Assembly: GCF_003001815.1 (NCBI RefSeq)
Contig: NZ_PVMZ01000010.1
Coordinates: 328,456 to 392,455 of the forward strand
Source: Actinoplanes italicus
Lineage (GTDB): Bacteria > Actinomycetota > Actinomycetes > Mycobacteriales > Micromonosporaceae
Length of the DNA: 64,000 nucleotides
Direction: 5' to 3'
A program made the translations under genes and the position numbers. The notes beneath the pieces were generated by a model. That model searched no databases and was not told the origin of the DNA. It saw only the letters and a program-made list of their open reading frames with translations. Of this stretch, positions 33,444 to 42,615 are shown piece after piece; within the stretch, counting starts at the first letter, position 1; each line of letters begins with the position of its first letter.

Positions 33444-33459
33444 CTGAAAATCCGCTGAA
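33444..33459. promoter_or_regulatory. CTGAA-N6-CTGAA direct repeat between regulator and kinase genes
   Basis: Same 11-bp-spaced half-sites as at 32356. It lies 46 bp upstream of the response-regulator start and 38 bp upstream of the kinase start, and is followed by further TTTCAG / CTCAG words. A natural autoregulatory operator. Confidence 0.6.
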
Positions 33460-33496
33460 CACGCTTTCAGCCCGCGCTCAGCAGGCCCTGGCTAGC

Positions 33497-34951
33497 GTGA
33501 CGACCATGCGTCTGCGAGCCCTGCTGCCCCGGCTGCCCGGCATCCGGCTGCGGTCCGCGCTGGCCGCCGGCGCGGTGGTGGCGGTGGCCGCGGTGGCCGC
33601 CGGCGCGGTGCTGCTGGTCACCGTCCGGGGAATCCTGCTCGACAACGCCACCGGCACGGCCTCCGGCCGGGTCGACCAGGTGGTCGCCGCGCTGCGGGCC
33701 GGGAGCGGGCCGGCGTTGTCGGCGGCACTGACCCCGGGTGAGCCGGGACGCACCATGGTGCAGGTCGTCGACGGGGCCGGCCGGGTCGTCGCCGCGTCGC
33801 CCGGAGCCGGCAGCCGGCCGATGTCCGGGTTGCGCCCGCCACCGGGGAAGCCGGGCCGGGAGACGGCGAGACTGCCGGGCCGGGAGGCCGCGAGGCCGGC
33901 GGAGGAGACCACGAGGCTGCGGTCCGGCCGGCACTCGTCGTTCCGCGTGCTCGCGGCCGGGGTCGAGACGCGGGACGGCCGCTACACCGTGCTCGTGGCG
34001 CAGTCGCTGGAGACGCTCGAGGAGGCGACCCGGGCAATCGTGGCGGCGCTGCTGCTCGGCATGCCGGTGCTGGCCGTCGTGGTGGGGGTGGCGACGTTCG
34101 TGTTCGTCGGGCGCACGCTGCGCCCGGTCGAGGCGATGACCCGCCGGGCCGCCACGATCACGGCGACGAATCTGGACGCCCGGTTGCCGGTGCCCGACTC
34201 CGGCGACGAGATCGCCGCGCTGGCCGCCACCATGAACACGATGCTGGACCGGATCGAGGCGGCGTCGGCGGTGCAGCGCCGGTTCGTCGCGGACGCCAGC
34301 CACGAGCTGCGCAGCCCGCTCGCGACGATCCACGCCAACGCCGACCTTCTGACGGGCGCCGAGCTGGACGAGCCGGCGGAGCGGTCGGCGACGCGCATCC
34401 GCCGGGAGAGCACCCGGCTGGCGCGCCTGGTCGACGATCTGTTGCTGCTCGCCCGGGTGGACGACGCGGCGCTGCGGCCGCGCCGGGAGGAGGTCGATCT
34501 CGACGATCTGGTCTACGCCGCCCGCGACCGGTTGGCCGAGGACCGGCCAGACCTGCGGGTCGACGGCCGGGTCACGCCGGTGCGCGTCATGGGCGACGCC
34601 GACCAGCTGCACCGGGTGCTGCGCAATCTGGTCGACAACGCGATGCGCCACGCCCGGAGCCGGATCACCGTCAGTCTCGGCGCTTCGGGCGGCCGGGCCG
34701 AGATCGTCGTCGGTAACGACGGCCCGGCCATCGGCCCGGAAGACCAGGAAAGGATCTTCGACCGGTTCGTACGCCTCGACGACAGCCGCTCGCGCCAGGA
34801 CGGCGGAACCGGCCTGGGACTGTCGATCGCCCGTGACATCGCCGCCCTGCACGGCGGCACCCTGACGGTCGACGACCTGCCCGACGGCGTCGCGTTCAGG
34901 CTCCGGCTGCCGACCCCGACCGACGGGAGCGGCCTGTCATCGCAGTCATGA
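33497..34951 (+). CDS. sensor histidine kinase
   Basis: A 484-residue membrane kinase. Helices at about 20-42 and 180-204 bracket an extracytoplasmic sensor region rich in Pro/Arg/Glu. HAMP follows (about 205-258). The phospho-acceptor is His269 in DASHELRSP; the N-box is 377-382 (NLVDNA) and the G-box GTGLGLSIA is 438-446. All catalytic motifs are intact. It should phosphorylate the divergently encoded OmpR-type regulator, whose gene carries an amber codon. GTG 33497 or ATG 33506 may be the start. Confidence 0.9.
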   Translation: MTTMRLRALLPRLPGIRLRSALAAGAVVAVAAVAAGAVLLVTVRGILLDNATGTASGRVDQVVAALRAGSGPALSAALTPGEPGRTMVQVVDGAGRVVAASPGAGSRPMSGLRPPPGKPGRETARLPGREAARPAEETTRLRSGRHSSFRVLAAGVETRDGRYTVLVAQSLETLEEATRAIVAALLLGMPVLAVVVGVATFVFVGRTLRPVEAMTRRAATITATNLDARLPVPDSGDEIAALAATMNTMLDRIEAASAVQRRFVADASHELRSPLATIHANADLLTGAELDEPAERSATRIRRESTRLARLVDDLLLLARVDDAALRPRREEVDLDDLVYAARDRLAEDRPDLRVDGRVTPVRVMGDADQLHRVLRNLVDNAMRHARSRITVSLGASGGRAEIVVGNDGPAIGPEDQERIFDRFVRLDDSRSRQDGGTGLGLSIARDIAALHGGTLTVDDLPDGVAFRLRLPTPTDGSGLSSQS

Positions 34952-35028
34952 GCGATCGGCGGCGCTGATCGCTGGTATCGCCGACGACGAGGTGTGCCGC
35001 CCGGAGCGGCGGTGGCCGGCTGACCCGC

Positions 35029-35485
35029 ATGAGCCGTCCCACCCCTCTCCGCGCGGAGCACCTCGGCCAGCCCCTCGGCCTGGGCGAACCGCGGGCCCGT
35101 ATCTCCTGACGGCTGCCCGAGGGCGCGGCCGTGCGGAAGGCCTACGAACTGCACGTCGACGACGTCAAGACCGTCCACGCGGAGTCCGCCGACTGCGTCC
35201 TCGTACCGTGGCCGGGACGCCCGCTGACCTCTGGCGAGCGCCGCAAGTGGTCGCCGACCTGATCGAGGGGCCAGCACGAGGACCACTGCATCATCGAGCC
35301 CGTGTGGGAACCGGTCACCGTCGTCGATCGGGGCTACGAGCAGCTGGTGTGCTCCGGCGCCGCCGGTGCGCGCGGGCGGGGAGATCCGGCCGGTCAGCGT
35401 GCGTGAGCTGGGGCCCGGCCGTCACGTGGTCGACCTCGGGCAGAACATCAGCGGCCGGATCCGCCTGCCGGGGGGCCGCGGTGTC
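35029..35485 (+). pseudogene. remnant of a GH78 alpha-L-rhamnosidase gene
   Basis: From ATG 35029 the frame reads SRPTPLRAEHLGQPLGLGEP then ARIS, TGA at 35107 where GH78 proteins have Trp (SWRLPEG), and resumes RLPEGAAVRKAYELHVDDVK and VLVPWPGRPLTSGERRKW, the GH78 N-terminal domain. After a stop near 35260 coding similarity continues in shifted frames, ending GPGRHVVDLGQNISGRIRL, a GH78 motif normally far downstream. So most of the gene is deleted and the rest is broken by a nonsense codon and frameshifts. No trace of the catalytic barrel remains. It abuts the PHA-depolymerase gene. Confidence 0.8.
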
Positions 35486-36686
35486 AGCACTGCCCGTCGG
35501 CGAGGACGTAGTAGTTCGGGCCGGTCTGCTTGAGGGTGTGGATCGTGAACGTGTTCCACAGGCCCATCGCCTGGTTCGAGCCGTTGGCGTAGGTCTGCCC
35601 GCCGGACTGCCGGGCCCGGCCCGCGGTCGTGTGCGCGTAGTTGCTCGACGTGAAACAGGGCTGCGAGGTCGGCGGGGGTGACGACGGCGGCGGGGGTGAC
35701 GACGGCGGCGGGGTCGTCGGCGAGCCGCCCGTGAGGCCCCAGGACTGGGCGATGTAGTAGGAGGAACAGATCGAGCTCAGGAAGTACGGGCCGGTCGCGC
35801 CGCACTGGTTCTCGGCGCTTCCGGGCGCCACCGGGGTCCCGTGCGCCAGGCCCTGCACGCGGTAGAGCGAGACCGCCGGCCGGCCGCTGCCGTCGTGGTA
35901 GTGCTCGACCCCGGTCGAACCGGGCAGGGACGCGGTCGCCGACGGGGTCTGGGGGATGCCCCACACGTTCGTCCACTGGTCGCGCAGCTCGGTGGCGTTC
36001 GCGGGGACCACCGTCGTGTCGGCGGTGCCGTGCCAGACGGCGACGCGCGGCCAGGGGCCGGTGTAACCCGGGTTCGCGGCACGGACCAGGGCGCCCCACT
36101 GCGCCGGGGTCTTGGACTGCGCCTGGTACTGGCAGACGGTGCCGCAGTTGTACGGCAGCCCGGCGACGACCGCGCCCGCGGCGAACACGTCGGGGTAGGC
36201 GGCCAGCATGACCGCGGTCATCGCTCCGCCCGCGGACAGGCCGGTCACGTACACCCGCGCCGGGTCGGAGCCGTAGGTGCGGATCGCGTGGTCGACCATC
36301 TGCTTGATGGACAGCGCCTCGCCCTGTCCGCGGCCGATGTCGCCGGCGGTGAACCAGTTGAAGCAGGAGAGCGCGTTGTTGGCCGAGGTCTGTTCGGGGA
36401 AGACGACCGCTGCCCGGTAGAGGTCGGCGTACTTGGGCCAGCCGGACCGGTTGTAGTAGTCGGCGGCGGTCTGGGTGCAGCCGTGCAGCGCCACCACCAG
36501 CGGACGGCCGGTGGGCAGCGCGTCGGGAACGTACGCGTGCATGCGCAGCGCACCGGGGTTCGAGCCGAACGAGCCGACCTGGACCAGGGTGGCGGCGGCG
36601 TTCGCGGGGGCGAAGGGCGAGACGGCGATGCCGGCGACGGCCAGCACCACCGCCAGCAGCAGTGGCCAGTACCTGCGGGGATTCAT
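35484..36686 (-). CDS. secreted PHB-depolymerase-family esterase (CE1-like) with C-terminal accessory domain
   Basis: A 400-residue exported protein. A signal peptide (residues 1-30, ending ANAAA) precedes the catalytic domain of about 270 residues. The nucleophile Ser is in TGLSAGGAM, the Asp in GTADTTVVP and the His in GLAHGTPV; the oxyanion motif is LHGCTQTA. A Pro/Ser linker (TTPPPSSPPPPSSPPP) joins a 57-residue C-terminal domain found in actinobacterial PHB depolymerases, probably for substrate binding. Extracellular cleavage of short-chain polyhydroxyalkanoate or feruloyl/acetyl esters of plant polymers is possible. Monocistronic. Confidence 0.88.
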   Translation of the reverse strand: MNPRRYWPLLLAVVLAVAGIAVSPFAPANAAATLVQVGSFGSNPGALRMHAYVPDALPTGRPLVVALHGCTQTAADYYNRSGWPKYADLYRAAVVFPEQTSANNALSCFNWFTAGDIGRGQGEALSIKQMVDHAIRTYGSDPARVYVTGLSAGGAMTAVMLAAYPDVFAAGAVVAGLPYNCGTVCQYQAQSKTPAQWGALVRAANPGYTGPWPRVAVWHGTADTTVVPANATELRDQWTNVWGIPQTPSATASLPGSTGVEHYHDGSGRPAVSLYRVQGLAHGTPVAPGSAENQCGATGPYFLSSICSSYYIAQSWGLTGGSPTTPPPSSPPPPSSPPPTSQPCFTSSNYAHTTAGRARQSGGQTYANGSNQAMGLWNTFTIHTLKQTGPNYYVLADGQC

Positions 36687-36774
36687 GTCGCGGACGTTAC
36701 AAAGACGTTAATCGAATTCCCATGTGCCCGGGATCCACATCGCCGCGCCGATGTGTGTGGATTCGCTCGGGTCC

Positions 36775-37230
36775 TTAGAAGTTGGAGGTCCAGCCGTCGA
36801 CCGAGTCGTTGACGAGGTCGGCTCCGCCGTAGGCGAGGGTGGAGGTGCCGGACCTGTTCATCATCGGCGTGAGGCAGTAGTTCGCCCCGAGATTGCTGCT
36901 CCAGGCGTACTCGGAGCACCAGTAGGACCGGCCGTCCGAGTTCCGGATGACCGCTCCCCAGAGCTGGTCGGCCGGCAGCACCGTCGACTTGACCCGCGTC
37001 CACGTGGTGTTGCACCTCGAGCTGTAGCGCAACTCGACCCTCGCCACCACCGTTCCGAGTGGAGAGCCGTACGACAGCGCTATCTCCCGCTGGGTCGTCG
37101 CGCCGGTCCCGCACGACGTGGCGGACGCCATCACCCCGTCGTACTGGGCGGCCATCGCCATTTCAGGCGTCACCACCAGCGCTGCCGTGACCAGGGCCGT
37201 CATCGCCGCTGCCTTCATGCGTACGCGCAC
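36775..37230 (-). CDS. secreted DUF2690 protein
   Basis: A 151-residue exported protein with a signal peptide (about 1-27, ending AMAAQ). The mature part shows the DUF2690 pattern: YDGVMASATSCG, VELRYSSRCNTTWTRV and a C-terminal Cys pair region. DUF2690 domains are often encoded with or fused to actinobacterial helix-turn-helix proteins. Here it is divergent from a large XRE/SARP regulator, 133 bp away. Function unknown; two disulfides are plausible. Confidence 0.82.
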   Translation of the reverse strand: MRVRMKAAAMTALVTAALVVTPEMAMAAQYDGVMASATSCGTGATTQREIALSYGSPLGTVVARVELRYSSRCNTTWTRVKSTVLPADQLWGAVIRNSDGRSYWCSEYAWSSNLGANYCLTPMMNRSGTSTLAYGGADLVNDSVDGWTSNF

Positions 37231-37363
37231 CGGAATCTCCTCTCGGTCGGGTCTGCGGACTCGCCGAAGCCTGACATCGACGACTTTCCACTTACTGGCA
37301 ACGGCCTGCCCGTACCGGACCCGTACGGGCTAGGGTCGAGCGGGACATTCACGGGGGTGGAAT

Positions 37364-40300
37364 GTGACTACGGTCCACGTCTTCGGCGAGCTGATGCACG
37401 ATGCCCGGCAGGCAGCGGGGATCAGCCAGCGCGCCCTCGCCGACCGCAGCGGGATCAGCCTGGCCACGGTCCGTGACCTCGAACAGCGCCGCACCCGGCG
37501 GCCACGCCAAGCCGTCGTCGAGGCGATCGTCGCCGCGCTCGGCCTGGCCGGTGACCGCGCGGCGGCACTGCGCCGTGCCGCGGTGCCTCCACTGCCGGCG
37601 GCCGCGGCGGCGCCGGTCGGCGGCCCGGTCCGGGTCGGGATCCTGGGCTCCGTCACCGTCCGGCGCGGCAGCGAGGAGATCCCGGTCGGGCGCTCGTCGC
37701 GTCGTGCGGTCCTCGGGAGGCTCGCGCTGTCCGCCGGCGTGCCCGTGCCTGTCGATCGGCTGGTCGATCTGCTCTGGGAGGACCCGCCGAAAGCGCCCGC
37801 CGACGCTCTCTACACGAACGTCTCGCGGCTACGGCGGGCGCTGCATCCCGACGCGTCCATCACCCGTACCCCGGCGGGCTACCGGCTCGACCTCACCGAC
37901 GAACAATTCGACCTTGCCGAATACCGGCACCTGGTCCGCCTTGCCGAGTCGGCTCCGGTCACCGAGGCGCTCGGCCTGCTCGAGTCGGCGGCCGCCCTGT
38001 GGCGCGGGGAGCTTCTCGCCGACGTGCCGCAACTGGCCGGCGATCCGGCCGCCGTCGCCATCGCCGAGGAGCGCGTCACCACCGTCCTGCGCCTGGCCGA
38101 TGTCGCGATAACCGTGGGTGAGCCGGCGCGGGCCCTCCCGGCGTTGCGGGCGCTGTCCGCCGCCGAGCCATTGCACGAGCCGGTCCACGCCCGCCTGATG
38201 GAGGTGCTGTCCGCCGCTGGCCGCCAGGCGGAGGCTCTCGCCGCCTACACCGTCATTCGTGACCGTCTCTCCGACGAGCTGGGGATGTCGCCGGGCGCGG
38301 CGCTGGCCGGCGCACATGTCCGGGTGCTGCGGCGGGAAGCGGCTGGACCGCGCGATGCCGGCGCTCCGGCTCCCGCCCAGCTGCCCGCCGCGCCTCAGCT
38401 GTTCACCGGCCGGGCCGATGCCCTCGCCGCGCTCGACGCCGTCCTCGACGACCCGGCCGCCTCCGTGGCGGTGATCTGGGGCACCGCCGGGGTCGGCAAG
38501 ACCACCACGGCGATCCACTGGGCGCACCGGGTGCGCGAGGGGTTCCGCGACGGCCAGTTGTATGTGAACCTGCGCGGCTTCCACCCGACCGCACAGCCGC
38601 TGACCCCCGGCGAGGCGCTGCGCGGCTTCCTGTCCTCGCTCGGTGTGCCGGCGGCGCGCGTGCCGGTGGACCTCGACGCGCAGACCGGACTCCTGCGCAC
38701 GCTGCTCGCCGGTCGGCGGGTCCTCATGCTGCTCGACAACGCCCGCGACGCCGAGCAGGTCCGGCCGCTGCTGCCCGGCACGGCCGGTTGCGTCACCCTG
38801 ATCACCAGCCGGAGCCGGCTCACCGGACTCGTCGTGACCGACGACGCGCGTCCGGTGCCGCTCGACCTGCTCACTGGTGGCGAGGCGGAGCAACTGCTGG
38901 CGCAGCGGCTCGGCGCCGACCGGGTCGCGGCCGAGCCCGAGGCAGTACGCGTGATGGCCGAGGGCTGCGCCCGGCTGCCGCTCGCCCTCGCGATAGCCGC
39001 GGCCCGCGCCACCACGAGACCCGCCGCCACCCTGGCCGGCCTGGCCGCGGAACTTCGCGGTGGCGACCGGCTGGGCCCGCTGAGCACCGGGGAACCGGGT
39101 ACCGACGTCCGGGCGGTGTTCGACTGCTCGTACCGGAACCTCACCCCCGCCGCGGCACGCCTGTTCCGGCTGGCCGGGTTGCACCCGGGGCCGGATCTGG
39201 ACGCCGCCGCGGCCGCCGGCCTGGCCGGCGAGCGGGTCATGACAGTCGTGCCGCTGCTGGCCGAGCTGTCCTCCGCGCACCTGCTGGCCGAGACACGGCC
39301 GGGCCGCTACGCCGCCCACGACCTCCTTCAGGCGTACGCGGCCGGCCGCGCCCGGGCCGAGGAGACACCCGCCGCCCGTGAGGCCGCGTTCACCGGCCTC
39401 GCCGATCACCTGATCACGACGACGCGCGCCGCCGTGTCGGCGATCTCCCGGGGCGAGCCGGACGCCGGGCCGACGGGCGGATTCGCCGGACCTGCCGACG
39501 GCCGCGCGTGGCTGGACGCCGAGCGGGCCAACCTCGTCGCGCTCGCCCGGCACGGCCGCCCCGAGCACACCGTCGCGGTGGCGGCGACGGCCTACCGCTA
39601 CTTCGAGGGCGGTCACCACGCGGAGGCGTACCAGCTGCACAGCCTTGCTCTGGAAGCCGCGCGCCGGCTCGGTGACGCTCGGGCGGAGGCCGTGGCCGCC
39701 TTCCACCTGGCCGTGACCTGCCGCCGGGGCGGTGACTACGCCGAGGCTCTCGCGCTCCTCGAAGGCGCTCTGGTCCTGCGGCGCGCGGTCGGCGACCGCG
39801 CCGGGGAGGGCTGGGCGCTCGTCGAACGGGGTGTGTCGCATTGGCGGCTCGGGGACTACGACCGGGCGCGGGCCGACCACCGGGCCGCGCTCGAGGTGTT
39901 CCTCGCCGTCGGTGACCGGGTCGGCGAGGCGAACCAGCTGGTCATGTGGGCTATCGGGGACCGCCAGGTCGGCGATTTCACCGGCTCGGCCGAGGGTCTG
40001 CGTCGCGCGCTCGGCCTCTACGAGGAGCTCGGGCATCCGCTCGGCGTCGCGCACACCCTCAACCGTCTCGGCCAGACCGAGCACGCGGCCGGTGATCACC
40101 GGCAGGCCCTGCGGCATCACAGCCGCGCCCTGACGCTGTTCCGGGAACTCGGCAACCGTCCGGGTGAGGCGGCCGCGCTCGACAGCCTCGGCCATGCCCT
40201 GCGCGCGGCGGGACTGCCGGGGGAGGCCGCCGACCGGCATCGGCAGGCTCTCGCGATCTACCGGGAGATCGGTGAGCACAGCGTGGTGGTCGAGGCGATC

Positions 40301-40522
40301 AACGGACTCGCCGCGGCCCTGAACGCCGGCGGCGACGCGGACGGAGCCCGGGCCGCCTTCACCGACGCCCTGCGGCGCGCCGAGCAGGCCGGTGACCGTC
40401 ACGAGCAGGCCAGGGCGCACGACGGTCTCGCGCTGGTGTACGCCGGAACCGGTGACGAGGTGATGGCCGACCGGCACCGGCGTACCGCGAAGCACCTCTA
40501 CAGCGGACTCGGCCTGGGCTGA
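37364..40522 (+). CDS. AfsR/SARP-type regulator with N-terminal XRE domain, NB-ARC and TPR
   Basis: A 1052-residue multidomain regulator starting at GTG. Order: XRE helix-turn-helix (about 5-60, ISQRALADRSGISLATVRDL); SARP OmpR-like DNA-binding domain (about 88-175); bacterial transcriptional activation domain (about 180-325); NB-ARC ATPase from about 345 with Walker A WGTAGVGKTT and LLDNARDAEQVRPLLPG; then tetratricopeptide repeats from about 740 to the end. SARPs with this plan switch on secondary metabolism or stress genes. The extra XRE domain in front is less common. Divergent from the DUF2690 gene, and no biosynthetic cluster is visible nearby. Confidence 0.92.
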   Translation: MTTVHVFGELMHDARQAAGISQRALADRSGISLATVRDLEQRRTRRPRQAVVEAIVAALGLAGDRAAALRRAAVPPLPAAAAAPVGGPVRVGILGSVTVRRGSEEIPVGRSSRRAVLGRLALSAGVPVPVDRLVDLLWEDPPKAPADALYTNVSRLRRALHPDASITRTPAGYRLDLTDEQFDLAEYRHLVRLAESAPVTEALGLLESAAALWRGELLADVPQLAGDPAAVAIAEERVTTVLRLADVAITVGEPARALPALRALSAAEPLHEPVHARLMEVLSAAGRQAEALAAYTVIRDRLSDELGMSPGAALAGAHVRVLRREAAGPRDAGAPAPAQLPAAPQLFTGRADALAALDAVLDDPAASVAVIWGTAGVGKTTTAIHWAHRVREGFRDGQLYVNLRGFHPTAQPLTPGEALRGFLSSLGVPAARVPVDLDAQTGLLRTLLAGRRVLMLLDNARDAEQVRPLLPGTAGCVTLITSRSRLTGLVVTDDARPVPLDLLTGGEAEQLLAQRLGADRVAAEPEAVRVMAEGCARLPLALAIAAARATTRPAATLAGLAAELRGGDRLGPLSTGEPGTDVRAVFDCSYRNLTPAAARLFRLAGLHPGPDLDAAAAAGLAGERVMTVVPLLAELSSAHLLAETRPGRYAAHDLLQAYAAGRARAEETPAAREAAFTGLADHLITTTRAAVSAISRGEPDAGPTGGFAGPADGRAWLDAERANLVALARHGRPEHTVAVAATAYRYFEGGHHAEAYQLHSLALEAARRLGDARAEAVAAFHLAVTCRRGGDYAEALALLEGALVLRRAVGDRAGEGWALVERGVSHWRLGDYDRARADHRAALEVFLAVGDRVGEANQLVMWAIGDRQVGDFTGSAEGLRRALGLYEELGHPLGVAHTLNRLGQTEHAAGDHRQALRHHSRALTLFRELGNRPGEAAALDSLGHALRAAGLPGEAADRHRQALAIYREIGEHSVVVEAINGLAAALNAGGDADGARAAFTDALRRAEQAGDRHEQARAHDGLALVYAGTGDEVMADRHRRTAKHLYSGLGLG

Positions 40523-40529
40523 CTTCCGG

Positions 40530-41279
40530 TCACTTTCGGGGCAGGCGGAGACCGGACATGCCGCCGTCCACCGCGAGCGACATGCCGGTGGTCGCACCGG
40601 CCTCCGGCGACGCCAGGTAGGCCGCCGCGGCCGCCACCTCCGCCGCGCTCACCAGCCGCCCGGTCGGTTGCCGCGCCGCCAGCCGGGTGCGTTCGCCCTC
40701 GGGATCGTCGGTGCGCGCGAGCAGCCGCTGCACCCACGGGGTGTCGACGGTGCCCGGGGCCAGGCAGTTCACCCGGATGCCCTCGCTGACCAGATCGGCG
40801 GCCATGGCGAGGGTGAGGGAGTGCACGGCGCCCTTCGACGCGGAGTAGAGGGCACGCTGCACCAGGCCGGCGGTGGCCGCGATCGACGACAGGTTCACGA
40901 TCGCCCCGTGTTCGCTGCGGCGCAGGAACGGCAGCGCCGCCGAGGTGGCCCGCGCGATGCCGACCACGTTGACGTCGAGAACCCGGTGCCACTCGTCGTC
41001 GTCGTTGCCCTCGACCGGCCCGATCGCGCCGATCCCGGCGCTGTTGACCAGGATGTCGATGCCGCCGAAGGTGTCGGCCACCGTGGTCATCGCCGACTGC
41101 AGCGAGCCGCGGTGGGTGACGTCCGCGATCACGGGCAGCAGGCCGTCGGCCGGTTCACCGGGATCGAGGTCGAGAACACCGACCCGTGCGCCGCGGGCCC
41201 GGAACTCGGCGGCGACCGCGGCGCCGATGCCGGAGCCTCCGCCGGTGACGACAGCGACCAGGGTGCTGAAAGAGGACAT
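40530..41279 (-). CDS. SDR oxidoreductase, probable 2-keto-3-deoxy-L-fuconate dehydrogenase
   Basis: A 249-residue classical SDR: TGGGSGIG cofactor loop, NSAG, catalytic Ser in LSSIA and YSASK. The start at 41279 removes an out-of-context extension. It is the last gene of the fucose operon and would oxidise 2-keto-3-deoxy-L-fuconate to the 2,4-diketo acid with NAD, the step before the FAH-family hydrolase. The role is inferred from the operon; SDR sequences alone do not fix it. Confidence 0.82.
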   Translation of the reverse strand: MSSFSTLVAVVTGGGSGIGAAVAAEFRARGARVGVLDLDPGEPADGLLPVIADVTHRGSLQSAMTTVADTFGGIDILVNSAGIGAIGPVEGNDDDEWHRVLDVNVVGIARATSAALPFLRRSEHGAIVNLSSIAATAGLVQRALYSASKGAVHSLTLAMAADLVSEGIRVNCLAPGTVDTPWVQRLLARTDDPEGERTRLAARQPTGRLVSAAEVAAAAAYLASPEAGATTGMSLAVDGGMSGLRLPRK

Positions 41280-41334
41280 GATCAACCTTTCCCTGTTGAG
41301 AAGACGGTGCGGGAGCCGTCGAGGCTCATCGTGA

Positions 41335-42615
41335 TCAGGCCCATTCCGGCCCGTCCGGGAAGGCGAACCGGTGCAGTGTCCCGGGCCGCATCCGGGCCGA
41401 GAACCCGGGCGCCTCCGGCAGCCGGTACGCCCCGTCGCGGATGACCACCGGGTCGACGAAGTGCTCGTGCAGATGGTCGACGTACTCGATGACACGGTCC
41501 TGCAGGCTGCCGGAGACGGCCACGAAGTCGAACATCGACAGGTGCTGGACGAGTTCGCACAGGCCGACACCACCGGCGTGCGGGCAGACCGGGCGGCCGA
41601 ACTTCGCGGCGAGCAGCAGGATCGCGATGTTCTCGTTGACGCCGGCCACCCGGCAGGCGTCGATCTGCACGATGTCGACCGCGTCGGCCTGCAGCAGCTG
41701 CTTGAACACGATCCGGTTCTGCACGTGCTCGCCGGTGGCCACCCGGATTCCCGACGGCCTCAGTGCCTTGCGGACGGCGGCGTGCCCGAGGATGTCGTCC
41801 GGGCTGGTCGGTTCCTCGATCCACCACGGGTCGTACGGTGCCAGCGCCGTCATCCACCGCACGGCCTCGTCGACGTCCCAGCGCTGGTTGGCGTCGACCG
41901 CGATGCGGATACCGTCGCCGACGGTGTCGCGGGCCAGCCGCATCCGCCGGATGTCGTCGTCGAGGTCGTGGCCGACCTTGAGCTTGATCTGCCGGTAGCC
42001 GTCCGTGACCGCCTCGCCGGCCAGGCGTACGAGCTTGTCGTCGGAGTAACCGAGCCAGCCCGGTGACGTGGTGTAGGCCGGATACCCGTGCCGGCGCAGC
42101 TGCTCGATCCGCTCCTGGCGGCCGGGCCGGGCCGCGTGCAGCATGTCGAGCGCCTCGGCCGGGCCGAGGGCGTCACTGAGGTAGCGCCAGTCGACCAGGT
42201 CGACGACCTGTTCCGGGGGCAGGTCGGCGAGGAACTGCCAGACCGGCTTGCCGGCGGCGGTGGCGGCGAGGTCCCAGGCGGCGTTGATCAGCGCCGCCGC
42301 CGCCAGGTGCACGACGCCCTTCTCCGGACCGAGCCAGCGGATCTGCGAGTCGTGGGTGAGCCGCTTGGCGAACTCGCCGAGGTCGTCCACCGACTGCCCG
42401 ATGACCAGGGGCGCAAGCGCTTCGATGGCGGCCCGGCAGACCTCGTTGCCGCGCCCGATGGTGAAGGTGAACCCATGTCCCTGCCCGCCGGTGTCGGCGG
42501 TGATCACCACGTACGCGGCCGAGTAGTCGGGGTCGGGGTTCATCGCATCGGAGCCGTCGAGCTCGCGCGAGGTGGGGAAGCGTACGTCGTACGTGTCGAT
42601 CGAGGCGATCTTCAT
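41335..42615 (-). CDS. fucD: L-fuconate dehydratase (enolase superfamily)
   Basis: A 426-residue member of the mandelate-racemase subgroup. It dehydrates L-fuconate to 2-keto-3-deoxy-L-fuconate. The KxK pair is Lys211/Lys213 (QIKLKVG), metal ligands are Asp241 (DANQRW), Glu267 (WIEEPTSPDD) and Glu296 (ATGEHVQNR), and His346 is in CPHAGGVGL. The length of about 425 and the N-terminal VRFPTSRELDGSDAMNPDPD block are specific for FucD. The start overlaps the FAH-family gene stop by 4 bp, and a 55-bp gap separates it from the SDR. Confidence 0.93.
   Translation of the reverse strand: MKIASIDTYDVRFPTSRELDGSDAMNPDPDYSAAYVVITADTGGQGHGFTFTIGRGNEVCRAAIEALAPLVIGQSVDDLGEFAKRLTHDSQIRWLGPEKGVVHLAAAALINAAWDLAATAAGKPVWQFLADLPPEQVVDLVDWRYLSDALGPAEALDMLHAARPGRQERIEQLRRHGYPAYTTSPGWLGYSDDKLVRLAGEAVTDGYRQIKLKVGHDLDDDIRRMRLARDTVGDGIRIAVDANQRWDVDEAVRWMTALAPYDPWWIEEPTSPDDILGHAAVRKALRPSGIRVATGEHVQNRIVFKQLLQADAVDIVQIDACRVAGVNENIAILLLAAKFGRPVCPHAGGVGLCELVQHLSMFDFVAVSGSLQDRVIEYVDHLHEHFVDPVVIRDGAYRLPEAPGFSARMRPGTLHRFAFPDGPEWA

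Noticed and set aside
35029..35485. Recoded Trp codons (TGA/TAG) as an alternative genetic code
   Set aside because: Only two isolated cases, in two genes, with different stop codons; all other genes use TGA and TAG as normal stops, and the GH78 copy has frameshifts as well.
37364..40522. Secondary-metabolite gene cluster around the SARP regulator
   Set aside because: No PKS, NRPS, terpene or RiPP biosynthetic gene is visible within the window.
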